A DNA stretch of 12,605 nt, taken from NCBI GenBank assembly GCA_039922875.1, contig JBDTDV010000038.1, positions 1-12,605 on the forward strand, in the 5' to 3' direction. The translations under genes were made by a program, and so were the position numbers. The notes beneath the pieces were generated by a model. The model searched no databases and was not told the DNA's origin. It worked only from the letters and a program-made list of their open reading frames with translations. Shown here in pieces: positions 1-7,324 of this stretch (the first letter of the stretch is position 1; every line of letters begins with the position of its first letter). The stretch is from JBDTDV01 sp039922875 (lineage in GTDB: Bacteria; Actinomycetota; Actinomycetes; Actinomycetales; Microbacteriaceae).

Positions 1-19
1 CTGACCCCCAGCCCCCAGC

Positions 20-82
20 CCGCGAGTCCCGGCTTATTGTGGGTGCGCCGCCCGAACACCCACATAAAGCCCGGACTCGCGG
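20..82. terminator. Large imperfect inverted repeat, probable transcription terminator
   Basis: Two 26-nt arms (20-45 and 57-82) are reverse complements at 23 of 26 positions, around an 11-nt loop (46-56). Mismatches are C30/C72, A36/A66 and T37/T65. The outer ten pairs (CCGCGAGTCC with GGACTCGCGG) and the inner eight (TGTGGGTG with CACCCACA) are perfect. It starts 62 nt beyond the stop codon of the last minus-strand gene, the usual place for a terminator. Neither strand carries a U-run after the stem, so this is not a textbook intrinsic terminator. GC-rich actinobacteria often end transcripts at U-poor hairpins, and a near-symmetric stem could serve both directions if a convergent gene lies to the left. 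The terminator role is inferred; the hairpin is seen directly. Confidence 0.65.
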
Positions 83-90
83 AAAGAGAG

Positions 91-129
91 GTGGGTGGGT
101 GGGGGTGGGTGGTGGGTAGGTGGAGGGGG
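91..129 (+). other. G-rich tract with G-quadruplex motif
   Basis: The plus strand has G-runs at 93-95, 97-99, 101-105, 107-109, 114-116 and 125-129. The first four form GGGTGGGTGGGGGTGGG with single-T loops, which fits the classical G-quadruplex pattern with the shortest possible loops. It lies between the inverted repeat at 20-82 and the stop codon of the aldolase gene, so the aldolase transcript carries the C-rich complement and its template strand is the G-rich one. Whether it folds or does anything in the cell is unknown. It contains no gene. Apart from this tract and the inverted repeat, I see nothing else in 1-144. Confidence 0.6.
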
Positions 130-144
130 CGAGAGAGGGGATGG

Positions 145-918
145 CTAGATCGTGCCGGCCAGGTGTTTGCGGCGCTCCGCGAAGTCGTCGCGGTCGAAGT
201 AGCGGGCCACCAGATCAGCTTTCAGACCGACGACACCGCCGATCGCGTAGGCATCCACGCGCACCCTGGCACCCTTGACCGCCATCAGCGAGATCGCCTC
301 GGCCGCCTGAGCGCTGGAAGAGATCGCGACGATACCGTGATTGCCCAGCAGCACCAGCGAGGGCAGCACACCGTTGTCGGCGAAGTACTCGCGCAGCCGA
401 GAGAAGAACAACCGCCCCAGGTCAATGCCGGGCTGAGCATATGGCACAAACAGGGGCTTTCCGAGCATCACCGCCTCCTCGGAGTACACCGACTCCTCGA
501 ACGCCGTCGCCGCGTGCACACTGGCCAACAGCGACACCACGGCCGTCGGATGCGTGTGGGCGACGAATCCGGCCGGCTGCACCGCCTGCACGGCCACGTG
601 CACCAGGGTCTCGATCGAGGCGCGACGATGGATGCCGTCGTGCTCGCCGGCATCCAATGCCCGGGTGATATCGGTCTGGGTCGCGCTGGGCGAATCCATC
701 AGCGCGGCCAACGGCTCGACCGCGACCGCGGCGAAGTCGGCGCGGGTCGCCGAAGCCATATTGGATCCGGAGGTCTTGACCGCGATCCGGCCGTCGGCCA
801 GACGTTGCGAGGTATTGCCCTCGGCGAGAATCACCAGGTCCTTCGCCGGCTCACCCAGCGACCGCGTCAAGGCCACCAGCTCGTCGCTGATCAGCTCGGG
901 ATTCCACTCGGCCGTCAT
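145..918 (-). CDS. Class II aldolase/adducin family protein (second aldolase of the locus)
   Basis: A 257-residue single-domain class II (zinc-dependent) aldolase, the usual length for FucA/AraD-type enzymes. Such enzymes cleave or epimerise sugar phosphates in the cytoplasm. Visible landmarks are the phosphate-binding stretch EGNTSQR (33-39) and TSGSNM (49-54), a likely catalytic Glu103 in SIETLVH, zinc ligands His121 and His123 in AHTHP, and a third His194 in LGNHG. The reading frame stays open upstream into rhaQ, but the start at 918 is favoured because GGAGGT sits just ahead of it and the ATG overlaps the rhaQ stop as TGATG. It is the last gene of the transport operon. The fused aldolase-dehydrogenase (10574 on) already provides rhamnulose-1-phosphate cleavage, so the substrate here is open: an epimeric or related deoxyketose phosphate is possible. 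The family is secure, the substrate is not. Confidence 0.9.
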   Translation of the reverse strand: MTAEWNPELISDELVALTRSLGEPAKDLVILAEGNTSQRLADGRIAVKTSGSNMASATRADFAAVAVEPLAALMDSPSATQTDITRALDAGEHDGIHRRASIETLVHVAVQAVQPAGFVAHTHPTAVVSLLASVHAATAFEESVYSEEAVMLGKPLFVPYAQPGIDLGRLFFSRLREYFADNGVLPSLVLLGNHGIVAISSSAQAAEAISLMAVKGARVRVDAYAIGGVVGLKADLVARYFDRDDFAERRKHLAGTI

Positions 919-2021
919 CAGATACCTCCGTATTTGCGTTTGGTGAGCCCATTGAGCAGCGATGCCAGGATCAGCACGAGACCAAGGGCGAGCAGTTGGA
1001 ACTGGGTGCCGTCGTTGCCGGGGAAGGCCAGCAGGATGCCCGCATTGACCCAGACGATCAGCAACGTCGCCAGCACGATCCCAGAGACCCGACCGATCCC
1101 ACCCATGATGGCAACCCCGCCGAGCACGGCGATCGTGATAGAGGGAAGCGCCATGCCGTTTCCGCTGGTGCCGGCGTCCGGTCTCGCCGAGGCGAACTGG
1201 GCAACCGTCACCACTGCGACCAGCCCCGAGATCACCCCGGAGAGCACGTAGACCGCCATCCGATTCGTCTTCACGTTGATCCCCGACCAGATCGCCGCGA
1301 CGTTGTTCGTGCCCAGCGCGTAGACCCGCTGCCCGAATCCGGTCTTGTTCAAAAGCAGCCACACCACGATGACACAGGGGATCAGGAAGGTGAAGATGCC
1401 AAGCGGTACCAGCGGCAGGCTGCCGCCGATCAGCGGAAGCTCGATGGCTTGGGCTGCCGAGTAGAAGTTCTGGATCTCGATCGAGTTCACCGGCTTCTGG
1501 TTGCTGATCACCAGCGCGATCGACCGGAACGCGTAGTACGTGGCGAGGGTCGCGATCAGCGGCGGGAATCCGACGTAGGAGACCAGGGAACCGTTGATCG
1601 CACCGCACGCGGCGCCGGCCAGGATGGCCAGCATCAGCGCCGGGAAGAACTCCCAGCCCCAGATGCCGTAGGCGAACCCGAAGATCACACCGGTCAGCGA
1701 CACCATCGAGCCGACCGAGAGATCGATGCCGCCGAGTCCGGAGAGGATCACCAGGAGCTGGGCGAGCCCGAGCATGGCCAGCGGGACCAGGTTGATCAGT
1801 GCGGCGGCGAGGTAGTCGGCGTTGAATGCGCCGCTGAGCATTCCCATCCCATCCAGCACCGACATGATGATCAGCACGAGCACGATGAGCACGCCGAGCA
1901 GAACGATCCGCTGGGTCACCAGCGCCTCGAGCACCAGCGAGAAGAAGCCGCGTGATTTCGGCGCCGGGCCGCGGGGGGTGTTGTGCGGCGACACCGCGGG
2001 GCCGTCCGAGGTGATAGTCAT
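918..2021 (-). CDS. rhaQ: Rhamnose ABC transporter permease (RhaQ-like)
   Basis: A 367-residue integral membrane permease of the BPD_transp_2 (RbsC-like) family, forming half of the sugar channel in the cytoplasmic membrane. Many hydrophobic helices are visible, the first at about 39-54. Family landmarks are GGIDLSVGSMVSL (97-109), the cytoplasmic loop GFGQRVYALGTNN (228-240), thought to contact the ATPase, and LGGVAIMGGIGRVSG (300-314). AGGAGG precedes the start at suitable spacing. The ATG overlaps the end of the upstream permease gene by ATGA, so translation is probably coupled. Its partner is the adjacent 338-residue permease, and the two likely act as a heterodimer with RhaT and RhaS. 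The names P and Q follow gene order by analogy with the Rhizobium leguminosarum rha operon and could be swapped. Family assignment is very secure; rhamnose specificity comes from the neighbours. Confidence 0.93.
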   Translation of the reverse strand: MTITSDGPAVSPHNTPRGPAPKSRGFFSLVLEALVTQRIVLLGVLIVLVLIIMSVLDGMGMLSGAFNADYLAAALINLVPLAMLGLAQLLVILSGLGGIDLSVGSMVSLTGVIFGFAYGIWGWEFFPALMLAILAGAACGAINGSLVSYVGFPPLIATLATYYAFRSIALVISNQKPVNSIEIQNFYSAAQAIELPLIGGSLPLVPLGIFTFLIPCVIVVWLLLNKTGFGQRVYALGTNNVAAIWSGINVKTNRMAVYVLSGVISGLVAVVTVAQFASARPDAGTSGNGMALPSITIAVLGGVAIMGGIGRVSGIVLATLLIVWVNAGILLAFPGNDGTQFQLLALGLVLILASLLNGLTKRKYGGI

Positions 2022-3034
2022 GCTTTCCTCCTGGCTCGCTCACGGAGCAGGTCAGTGCCGACGGCGACGATGATGAAAATTCCGACGAAGAGATTCGCCA
2101 ACTGGGTCGGCCAGCCGAGCTGGGTGACCCCCGAGGTCACCGTCTGCACCAGGACCGCGCCGAGCAAGGTGCCGATCACCGACCCGCGGCCGCCGAGGAT
2201 CGAGGTGCCACCGATGACAGTGGCCGCGATCACCGCCAACTCCTGACCCGATCCGACCGCCTGATCAAGCGTAGAGGTTCCCGAGGCGATGAAGAAGCAC
2301 GATGCCAGTCCGACCAGGGCACCGGTGAGACCGTAGGCCATCATCACCCGCGGCTGTACCTTGATCCCGGCCAGCCGAGCGGCGTTGGCGTTACCGCCGA
2401 TCGCGAACAGATGCCGGCCACCGGCGGTGTGTCGCAGATACCACCACCCAGCCGCCACGACCAGGACCGTGATCGCGAAGCTGTGCGGGATGCCCAGAGT
2501 GCGGCCGGCCTCGCCCCGACCGAAGACGTCGAAGGTCGAGGGGATGCCGTTGACCGTCGACGACCCGAACACGCGCAGCGCCAGGAACTGGAACACATTG
2601 GCAGTACCGAAGGTGATGATGATCGCGTGCACTCGGCCGTAAGCGGTCAGTACCCCGTTGAGCATGCCCAGGGCCAGGCCGACCGCGATCGAAAGCCCGA
2701 CCGCCGGCAGCAGCGGGAGGTTGGAGTCGACCAGGCTCTTGGCGGTGATCACCGCACACAGCATGATCGCTCCGGCTACGGAGACGTCGATACCGGCGGT
2801 GATGATGATGAAGGTCATGCCGACCCCGATCAGCGCGACCGGCGCGACCGATACCAGCAGCGGCTGGATCGAACTGGGGCTGAGGAACGCCGGGGTGAAC
2901 AGGCCAAGCAGGATCCAGAGCACCGCGATGACGCCGACCAACACGATTTCCTGGCCGGTGACCGGCGGCGGCAGGATGCGACGGGCGGTCGCCCGTTGGG
3001 CCGCGGCAGGCGCACTGCGCTGATCGATGGTCAT
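2018..3034 (-). CDS. rhaP: Rhamnose ABC transporter permease (RhaP-like)
   Basis: A 338-residue membrane permease of the RbsC-like family, paired with the permease gene that follows it. The N-terminus (1-28) is polar and rich in Ala, Arg and Pro, then hydrophobic helices begin at about residue 30. Landmarks are TAGIDVSVAG (79-88), the cytoplasmic loop GRHLFAIGGNANAARLAGI (206-224) and IGGTSILGGRGSVIG (274-288), all close to the family consensus. The start at 3034 has GGGAGGGA upstream and overlaps the rhaT stop as ATGA; its own stop overlaps the rhaQ start in the same way. This means transporter subunits are made in a translationally coupled series. Substrate is inferred from the rhamnose genes around it. 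Permeases of this family for ribose, xylose or autoinducer-2 look much alike, so the sequence alone would not give the sugar. Confidence 0.93.
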   Translation of the reverse strand: MTIDQRSAPAAAQRATARRILPPPVTGQEIVLVGVIAVLWILLGLFTPAFLSPSSIQPLLVSVAPVALIGVGMTFIIITAGIDVSVAGAIMLCAVITAKSLVDSNLPLLPAVGLSIAVGLALGMLNGVLTAYGRVHAIIITFGTANVFQFLALRVFGSSTVNGIPSTFDVFGRGEAGRTLGIPHSFAITVLVVAAGWWYLRHTAGGRHLFAIGGNANAARLAGIKVQPRVMMAYGLTGALVGLASCFFIASGTSTLDQAVGSGQELAVIAATVIGGTSILGGRGSVIGTLLGAVLVQTVTSGVTQLGWPTQLANLFVGIFIIVAVGTDLLRERARRKA

Positions 3035-4599
3035 GCTGTCCCTCCCGATTCGCCGGCATCCCCGGCGGCGGCGGCGAGGATCTCGACCTGGGTGGCATCC
3101 TCGCCGAACTCCGCGGCGATCCGCCCCGCCCGGATCACCAGGATCTTGTCTGAGATTCGCAGCACCTCGCCGAGGTCGCTGGTGACCACCAGCACCGCGG
3201 TGCCCTCGTTGGCCAGACCGGAGATGATCCGGTGGATCTCCTCTTTGGCGCCGACGTCAACGCCCTGGGTCGGCTCGACCAGAACCAGGATGGCGGGTCG
3301 CTTGACCAGCTGCCTGGCCAGCACCACCTTCTGCGCGTTGCCGCCGGACATGGCGGTCAGCGGCTGCTTTTCGCTCGGGGTCTTCACCGCCAGACGTTTG
3401 ATGAAGTCCCGGGCGATCTCCCGCTCTCGTCGCTTGGTGACCCAGCCAGGCAGTTTGCTCAGCAGGGCCAGCTCGCCGATGGTGATATTGAACGCGATGC
3501 TCTGAAAAGAGAAGGAACCCTGGGCGGAGCGGTTCGCTGGCAGCAGATGGATGCCGAGCTTCTTCGCCTGGCCCGGTTTGGAGATGGTCACCGGTTTGCC
3601 ACGCACCAGGATCCGACCGTCGGTCGGTTTGTCCATGCCGTAAATGACGTCGGCGATCGTGCCGGCGCCGGAGCCGACCAGCCCGTAGAGGCCGACGATC
3701 TCCCCGGCGTGCACTTTCAGGCTGATGTCGACGAATCGCGGCTCCCGAGACAACGCATCGAGCTCGAGCACGGTGTCGCCCGCGGCGACATCCTCCGTGG
3801 ACCTGGCCTCGGTCAACACGCCGCCGACCATGAGTTCGGCGATCTGGCGCACGGTGAGTTCGCCGATCGGTTTGGTGGTAATCGTCTCACCGTCGCGCAT
3901 GACGGTCACCTCGTCCGCGATCCGGAACAGCTCGTCCAGCCGATGCGAGATGTAGATGATGGCGACGCCGGAGCTGCTCAGCCGCCGGATGACGGCGAAC
4001 AGCACGTCGATCTCCGAATCGGTCAGAATCGCCGACGGCTCATCGAGAATCAGCACCGATGCCTCCCCGGCGAGCGCCTTCGCGATCGACACCTGTTGCT
4101 GTTGCGCGATCGACAGTGTGCCGACAAGAGAGGTGGCGATGCGATCGGGTAGACCGACCGTGGCCAGGAGTTCGTGCATCTGATCGGCTTGACCGGACCA
4201 GTCCACCCGCAGGCCCCGCTTGAGCTCGCGGCCGACGAAGACGTTCTCCGCGACGCTCAGTTCGGGAAACAGTTGCGGCTCCTGATAGACGGTCTGCACG
4301 CCGAGCTCGATAGCATCAGAGGTCGAGGCGATCGAGACGGGCTTCCCGTCGAACTCGATGCTGCCACTGTCGGCGCGCTCGGCACCGGCGATGATCTTGA
4401 TCAGCGTCGACTTTCCGGCACCGTTCTCTCCGACGAGGGCATGGACGCTTCCCGGTGAAACGGCGATATCCGCGTGCCGGATCGCCCGCACGCCGCCGAA
4501 ACTCTTGACGATGCCGCGCATCTCCAGCCGTAACACTGGCTGATCCGGCCGGGCCGGGGCCGACGGCTCGGTGGCCGGTGGGGTGAGTGCTGGGCTCAT
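3031..4599 (-). CDS. rhaT: Rhamnose ABC transporter ATP-binding protein (two NBDs)
   Basis: A 522-residue fused double-ATPase of the RbsA/XylG type that powers sugar import from the cytoplasmic face. NBD1 is intact: Walker A GENGAGKST (57-65), signature LSIAQQQQ (162-169), Walker B VLILDE (182-187) and switch His219. NBD2 is degenerate: the Walker A position reads GLVGSGAGT (306-314) with no lysine, the Walker B position reads LVLVE (438-442) with Val441 where Asp is expected, and no switch His follows. The NBD2 signature SGGNAQ (418-423) is kept. A lysine-free NBD2 P-loop is common in this family; the missing Walker B Asp is less expected. The first 22 residues are a low-complexity Pro/Ala stretch and no strong Shine-Dalgarno precedes the ATG at 4599, so the exact start is less certain. 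The gene follows rhaS after 127 nt that hold a stem-loop and is coupled to rhaP by ATGA. Confidence 0.93.
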   Translation of the reverse strand: MSPALTPPATEPSAPARPDQPVLRLEMRGIVKSFGGVRAIRHADIAVSPGSVHALVGENGAGKSTLIKIIAGAERADSGSIEFDGKPVSIASTSDAIELGVQTVYQEPQLFPELSVAENVFVGRELKRGLRVDWSGQADQMHELLATVGLPDRIATSLVGTLSIAQQQQVSIAKALAGEASVLILDEPSAILTDSEIDVLFAVIRRLSSSGVAIIYISHRLDELFRIADEVTVMRDGETITTKPIGELTVRQIAELMVGGVLTEARSTEDVAAGDTVLELDALSREPRFVDISLKVHAGEIVGLYGLVGSGAGTIADVIYGMDKPTDGRILVRGKPVTISKPGQAKKLGIHLLPANRSAQGSFSFQSIAFNITIGELALLSKLPGWVTKRREREIARDFIKRLAVKTPSEKQPLTAMSGGNAQKVVLARQLVKRPAILVLVEPTQGVDVGAKEEIHRIISGLANEGTAVLVVTSDLGEVLRISDKILVIRAGRIAAEFGEDATQVEILAAAAGDAGESGGTA

Positions 4600-4648
4600 C
4601 GATGGCTCGCTCTCTGATGAAGGAATCCGGGCGGGGTAGACCGCCGGT

Positions 4649-4681
4649 GTACGGGGGCGCTGAATTCCAGTGCCCCCGTAC
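4649..4681 (-). promoter_or_regulatory. Strong stem-loop between rhaS and rhaT
   Basis: Perfect 10-bp arms GTACGGGGGC (4649-4658) and GCCCCCGTAC (4672-4681) enclose a 13-nt loop, inside which CTG (4660-4662) can pair with CAG (4668-4670). Just outside, CCGG on each side can add pairs across a small bulge. It lies 46 nt after the rhaS stop codon within the 127-nt gap before rhaT. No U-run follows it in the direction of transcription. It is therefore better read as an mRNA-stabilising or partial-termination hairpin, a device known between binding-protein and membrane-component genes (malE-malF in Escherichia coli is the classic case). The remainder of the gap shows no gene. Confidence 0.7.
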
Positions 4682-4726
4682 CGGTGATTGTCGTGCTGTC
4701 AGTATTGCTGTGGGAACAGCATCCGA

Positions 4727-5755
4727 CTAGTAGTCGAACTTGTCGACGTTTTCCTTGTTGATCTCCAACGCCGGCCCGAGCAGGAGCACCTTGGTGCTTG
4801 CGTCGTACTTGACGTCCGGCAGCGCGGAACTCACCTTGTTGTCGGCCTGCAGTTTCTTGCCCTGCGCCAGCTGTTGCCCGGTCCAGCCGGTGAGGTAGCC
4901 CAGGTTCTGGACATCCCACAGGATGGATGCGCTGGATGAGCCGTCTTTCAGATACGGTGCCATCGACTTCGGCGTGCCCAGGCCCACGGTGAACACGGTG
5001 CCGGTCTTGCCGGCATCCTTGACCGCCTGGGCGACACCCGGCGCGGAAGAGGTGCACTCACCGACCAGACCAGTCAGGTCAGGGTTGGCGTTCATCAGGT
5101 CAGTTGCCATCGAGGTGGCCTTGGCCTGATCCTCGCCGGCGTAGACGACGTCGACGATTTGTGCATCCGGGTACTTCTCTGCCGTGTACTTCTTCTGCAC
5201 TTCGATCCACGCGTTCAGGTTCGCGGCCGTCTCACCACAGGAGACGATCGCGTATTTGCCCTTGTTCCCCATCGCCTTCATCAACGAGTCGGTCAGCGCC
5301 TCACCGATGCCTTCCACGGAGGCCTGGTTCACGAACACCTCGCGCACCGAGTTCGGCGCATCGGTGTCGGCGGTCGCGACCTTGATCCCCTTATCGGCGG
5401 CCTGCTTCAGCAGCGGGGCCATCGAGTCCGGGTCGTTCGGCGCGACGATCAGGGTGTCAACGCCCTGCTGGATGAACGAGCGCACGATATCGGCTTGCGC
5501 TGCGGCATCCGCGGTCGTCGGGCCTTGATACAACCACTGGAACCCGAGCTCCTTGGCCGCCTTCTTCCCACCCGCGTTCATCGCCTCGAAGTAGGGGATG
5601 CCTTGGAGCTTCGGCACGAAGGCCACCTTCACTTTGTGATTGGTGTCCGTCGCGCTGCTGCCGGAATCACTGTTGCGGGTGGTACACCCCGCGACAGTCA
5701 TGAGTGCGGCCAGCGCGAGCGCGCTGACTGCGAGTACTTTCTTAGCTTTAATCAC
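4727..5755 (-). CDS. rhaS: Rhamnose-binding lipoprotein of the ABC transporter
   Basis: A 342-residue solute-binding protein of the Peripla_BP_4 family, lipid-anchored outside the membrane, where it captures sugar and hands it to the permeases. The N-terminus has a lysine-rich start (MIKAKK), a hydrophobic core and a lipobox TVAGC with acylation predicted at Cys24, followed by a Ser/Thr/Asp-rich linker to about residue 40. The mature domain begins with KVKVAFVPKLQGIPYFEAMN (41-60), the usual first strand and ligand loop of ribose-binding-type proteins. The start codon is GTG (5755), chosen because AAGGAGG stands seven bases upstream and an exact signal peptide follows. The gap from the rhaB stop is 18 nt. 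Stem-loops lie on both sides of the gene, consistent with higher expression than its neighbours. Rhamnose specificity is inferred from context. Confidence 0.93.
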   Translation of the reverse strand: MIKAKKVLAVSALALAALMTVAGCTTRNSDSGSSATDTNHKVKVAFVPKLQGIPYFEAMNAGGKKAAKELGFQWLYQGPTTADAAAQADIVRSFIQQGVDTLIVAPNDPDSMAPLLKQAADKGIKVATADTDAPNSVREVFVNQASVEGIGEALTDSLMKAMGNKGKYAIVSCGETAANLNAWIEVQKKYTAEKYPDAQIVDVVYAGEDQAKATSMATDLMNANPDLTGLVGECTSSAPGVAQAVKDAGKTGTVFTVGLGTPKSMAPYLKDGSSSASILWDVQNLGYLTGWTGQQLAQGKKLQADNKVSSALPDVKYDASTKVLLLGPALEINKENVDKFDY

Positions 5756-5773
5756 TTTCTTGCCTCCTTGTCG

Positions 5774-7324
5774 TCACTGCTTTGTCATCTCTTGGTTGCG
5801 AATCTTGTTGGGAATCAGATTCGCATCGGGTTCCTCGAGGCCGCGGCGACGCGACTCTTCGCGTTCCAGTCCTCGAAGCATGGCTGCCGCCTCGTCCCAG
5901 CGGCCGGAAGGCCGCGGCTGAAAGCTACGAGTCTTGGTGCTGGCGCGAATGACCTCCCAAATCTGCTCAACCGATCCCACTTCGCCCAGGGCGCGCAGCT
6001 GACTAGCCGCGTTGCCGAGGGCGGTGGCTTCTTCCGCCCAGCAGGTGACCGGGAGCCCGATCGCGTCTGCCGTGGCCTGCTGCAACAGCAGGTTTTTGCC
6101 GCCACCGCCGACCACCGCGATCGAGCGCAGCGGGACCCCCGTGATGGCGGCGATGTCCTCCGCCGCGAGCCGGTAGCCCAGCGCGAGCGAATCGATGATG
6201 GTGCGGGCGACCTGCCCGATCGACTCTGGCACCGGCATCCGGTGCCGTGCGCAGTAGGCGCGAATCCGGGAGGGCATGTCACCGGGCGCGAGGAACTCGG
6301 TGGCGTTGGAGTTGATGACGCTCTGCAGCGGTGTTTCGGACCCGGCCAGGCCGACCAGGGTGCTGTAGTCGACCTCGTGCCCGTCCCGTTGCCACTGCCG
6401 GCGGCACTCCTGCAGAATCCACAGGCCCATCACATTGCGCAAGAAGCGCACCGTCGCGCCGAAGCCCCGTTCGTTCGTCACGTTCGCGCGCCGGGACGCG
6501 TCGCTGATGATCGGCTTATCGAGCACCACGCCGACCAGCGACCAGGTTCCAGAGGAGATGAACAGCGTGTCCTCGCCGGCGTCGGGGATCGCCAGGACCG
6601 CACTGGCGGTGTCGTGGGCGGGGGGCAATACCACGCGGGTGCCGGCCAGCCCCGCGTCAGCCAACCCGCCGATCACCTGGCCGACATCCGTGCCGGAGGC
6701 AACGACCTCGGGCAGGATCCTGGTCGGCAGCCCGACCCGTTCGATCAGGCCGCGCGCCCAACGGTCCGCGCCCATGTCATACATCCCCGTGGTCGACGCG
6801 GCAGATGCCTCGGTCACCGAGCTTCCGCTGAGCAACCGGTGGAAGACATCTGGCATCATCAGCATCCGCTGGGCGCGGGCCAGCAGCTCTGGCCGCAATT
6901 CCGCGTCGGCGAGCAGACCGAACAGGGTATTGATCTCCATCAGCTGGATGCCGGTCGCACCGTAAATGGCGCTGGCTCCGACTTCGCGCAGCACGCGTTC
7001 AAACACCGGGATCCGGTGCTGGTCACGGTAGGCGACCGGCGGGCACAGCAGCTTTCCGGTGCCGTCGTACAGTCCGTAGTCCAGCCCCCAGGTATCGACG
7101 CCGACGGATGCCACCGGTCCCAGCCGGGCGAGAGAGGCCAAGCCGTCCGAGATCTGGTGCCAGAGCCCGTCGAGGTCCCACTGCAACCAGCCGTCCACCT
7201 CGGCCGGTTCGTTGGGGAACCGGTGATGCACGGTCAGTTCCAGGCGAGTGCCGTCGAACTGGGCAGCGGCGACCCGGCCACTTTCCGCGCCGATGTCCAC
7301 TGCCGCGACGGTACGCGAGGTCAT
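5774..7324 (-). CDS. rhaB: L-rhamnulokinase (FGGY family)
   Basis: A 516-residue FGGY-family carbohydrate kinase that phosphorylates L-rhamnulose at C1 with ATP in the cytoplasm (called rhaK in some rhizobia). The N-terminal domain opens with the phosphate-binding loop DIGAESGR (10-17), and VDTWGLDYGLYD (76-87) is typical of rhamnulokinases. The catalytic base is Asp237 in PPAHDTASAV, and ATP-contacting motifs are SSGTWSL (257-263) and VVGGGGKNLLLQQATADAI (404-422). The loop reads AES where I recall other rhamnulokinases having a small or Ser residue, a minor variation. The C-terminus runs some 30 residues past the usual region, with a charged stretch and a more AT-rich tail containing a stem-loop (5797-5825). 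The start at 7324 overlaps the rhaR stop as ATGA, so the kinase is coupled to its regulator. Assignment is strong from sequence and from the isomerase and aldolase partners. Confidence 0.94.
   Translation of the reverse strand: MTSRTVAAVDIGAESGRVAAAQFDGTRLELTVHHRFPNEPAEVDGWLQWDLDGLWHQISDGLASLARLGPVASVGVDTWGLDYGLYDGTGKLLCPPVAYRDQHRIPVFERVLREVGASAIYGATGIQLMEINTLFGLLADAELRPELLARAQRMLMMPDVFHRLLSGSSVTEASAASTTGMYDMGADRWARGLIERVGLPTRILPEVVASGTDVGQVIGGLADAGLAGTRVVLPPAHDTASAVLAIPDAGEDTLFISSGTWSLVGVVLDKPIISDASRRANVTNERGFGATVRFLRNVMGLWILQECRRQWQRDGHEVDYSTLVGLAGSETPLQSVINSNATEFLAPGDMPSRIRAYCARHRMPVPESIGQVARTIIDSLALGYRLAAEDIAAITGVPLRSIAVVGGGGKNLLLQQATADAIGLPVTCWAEEATALGNAASQLRALGEVGSVEQIWEVIRASTKTRSFQPRPSGRWDEAAAMLRGLEREESRRRGLEEPDANLIPNKIRNQEMTKQ
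5797..5825 (-). promoter_or_regulatory. Stem-loop at the 3' end of rhaB, ahead of rhaS
   Basis: Perfect 8-bp arms TGCGAATC (5797-5804) and GATTCGCA (5818-5825) with a 13-nt spacer lie within the last codons of rhaB. They sit about 28 nt upstream of the rhaS Shine-Dalgarno (5763-5769). In the transcript the hairpin would stand near the 5' end of any processed rhaS message. Together with the hairpin at 4649-4681 it brackets rhaS. A coding constraint could produce such a repeat by chance, and the role is an inference. Confidence 0.45.

Noticed and set aside
20..82. Inverted repeat as a terminal repeat of an insertion sequence.
   Set aside because: The arms are separated by only 11 nt and no transposase or target-site duplication is visible in the window.
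37..1251. 404-codon plus-strand open frame opposite the aldolase and rhaQ.
   Set aside because: Antisense shadow of two conserved genes. It begins inside the inverted repeat and has low-complexity Arg/His-rich composition.
919..2043. Upstream in-frame extension of the 257-residue aldolase to a 632-residue protein.
   Set aside because: The extension reads an alternative frame through rhaQ and looks like random Arg/Gly-rich sequence. The internal ATG at 918 has a good ribosome site and a TGATG junction.
4649..4681. Stem-loop as a full intrinsic terminator that would separate rhaS from rhaT into two operons.
   Set aside because: There is no U-run after it and no recognisable promoter between it and rhaT, so complete termination would leave the ATPase and permeases unexpressed.
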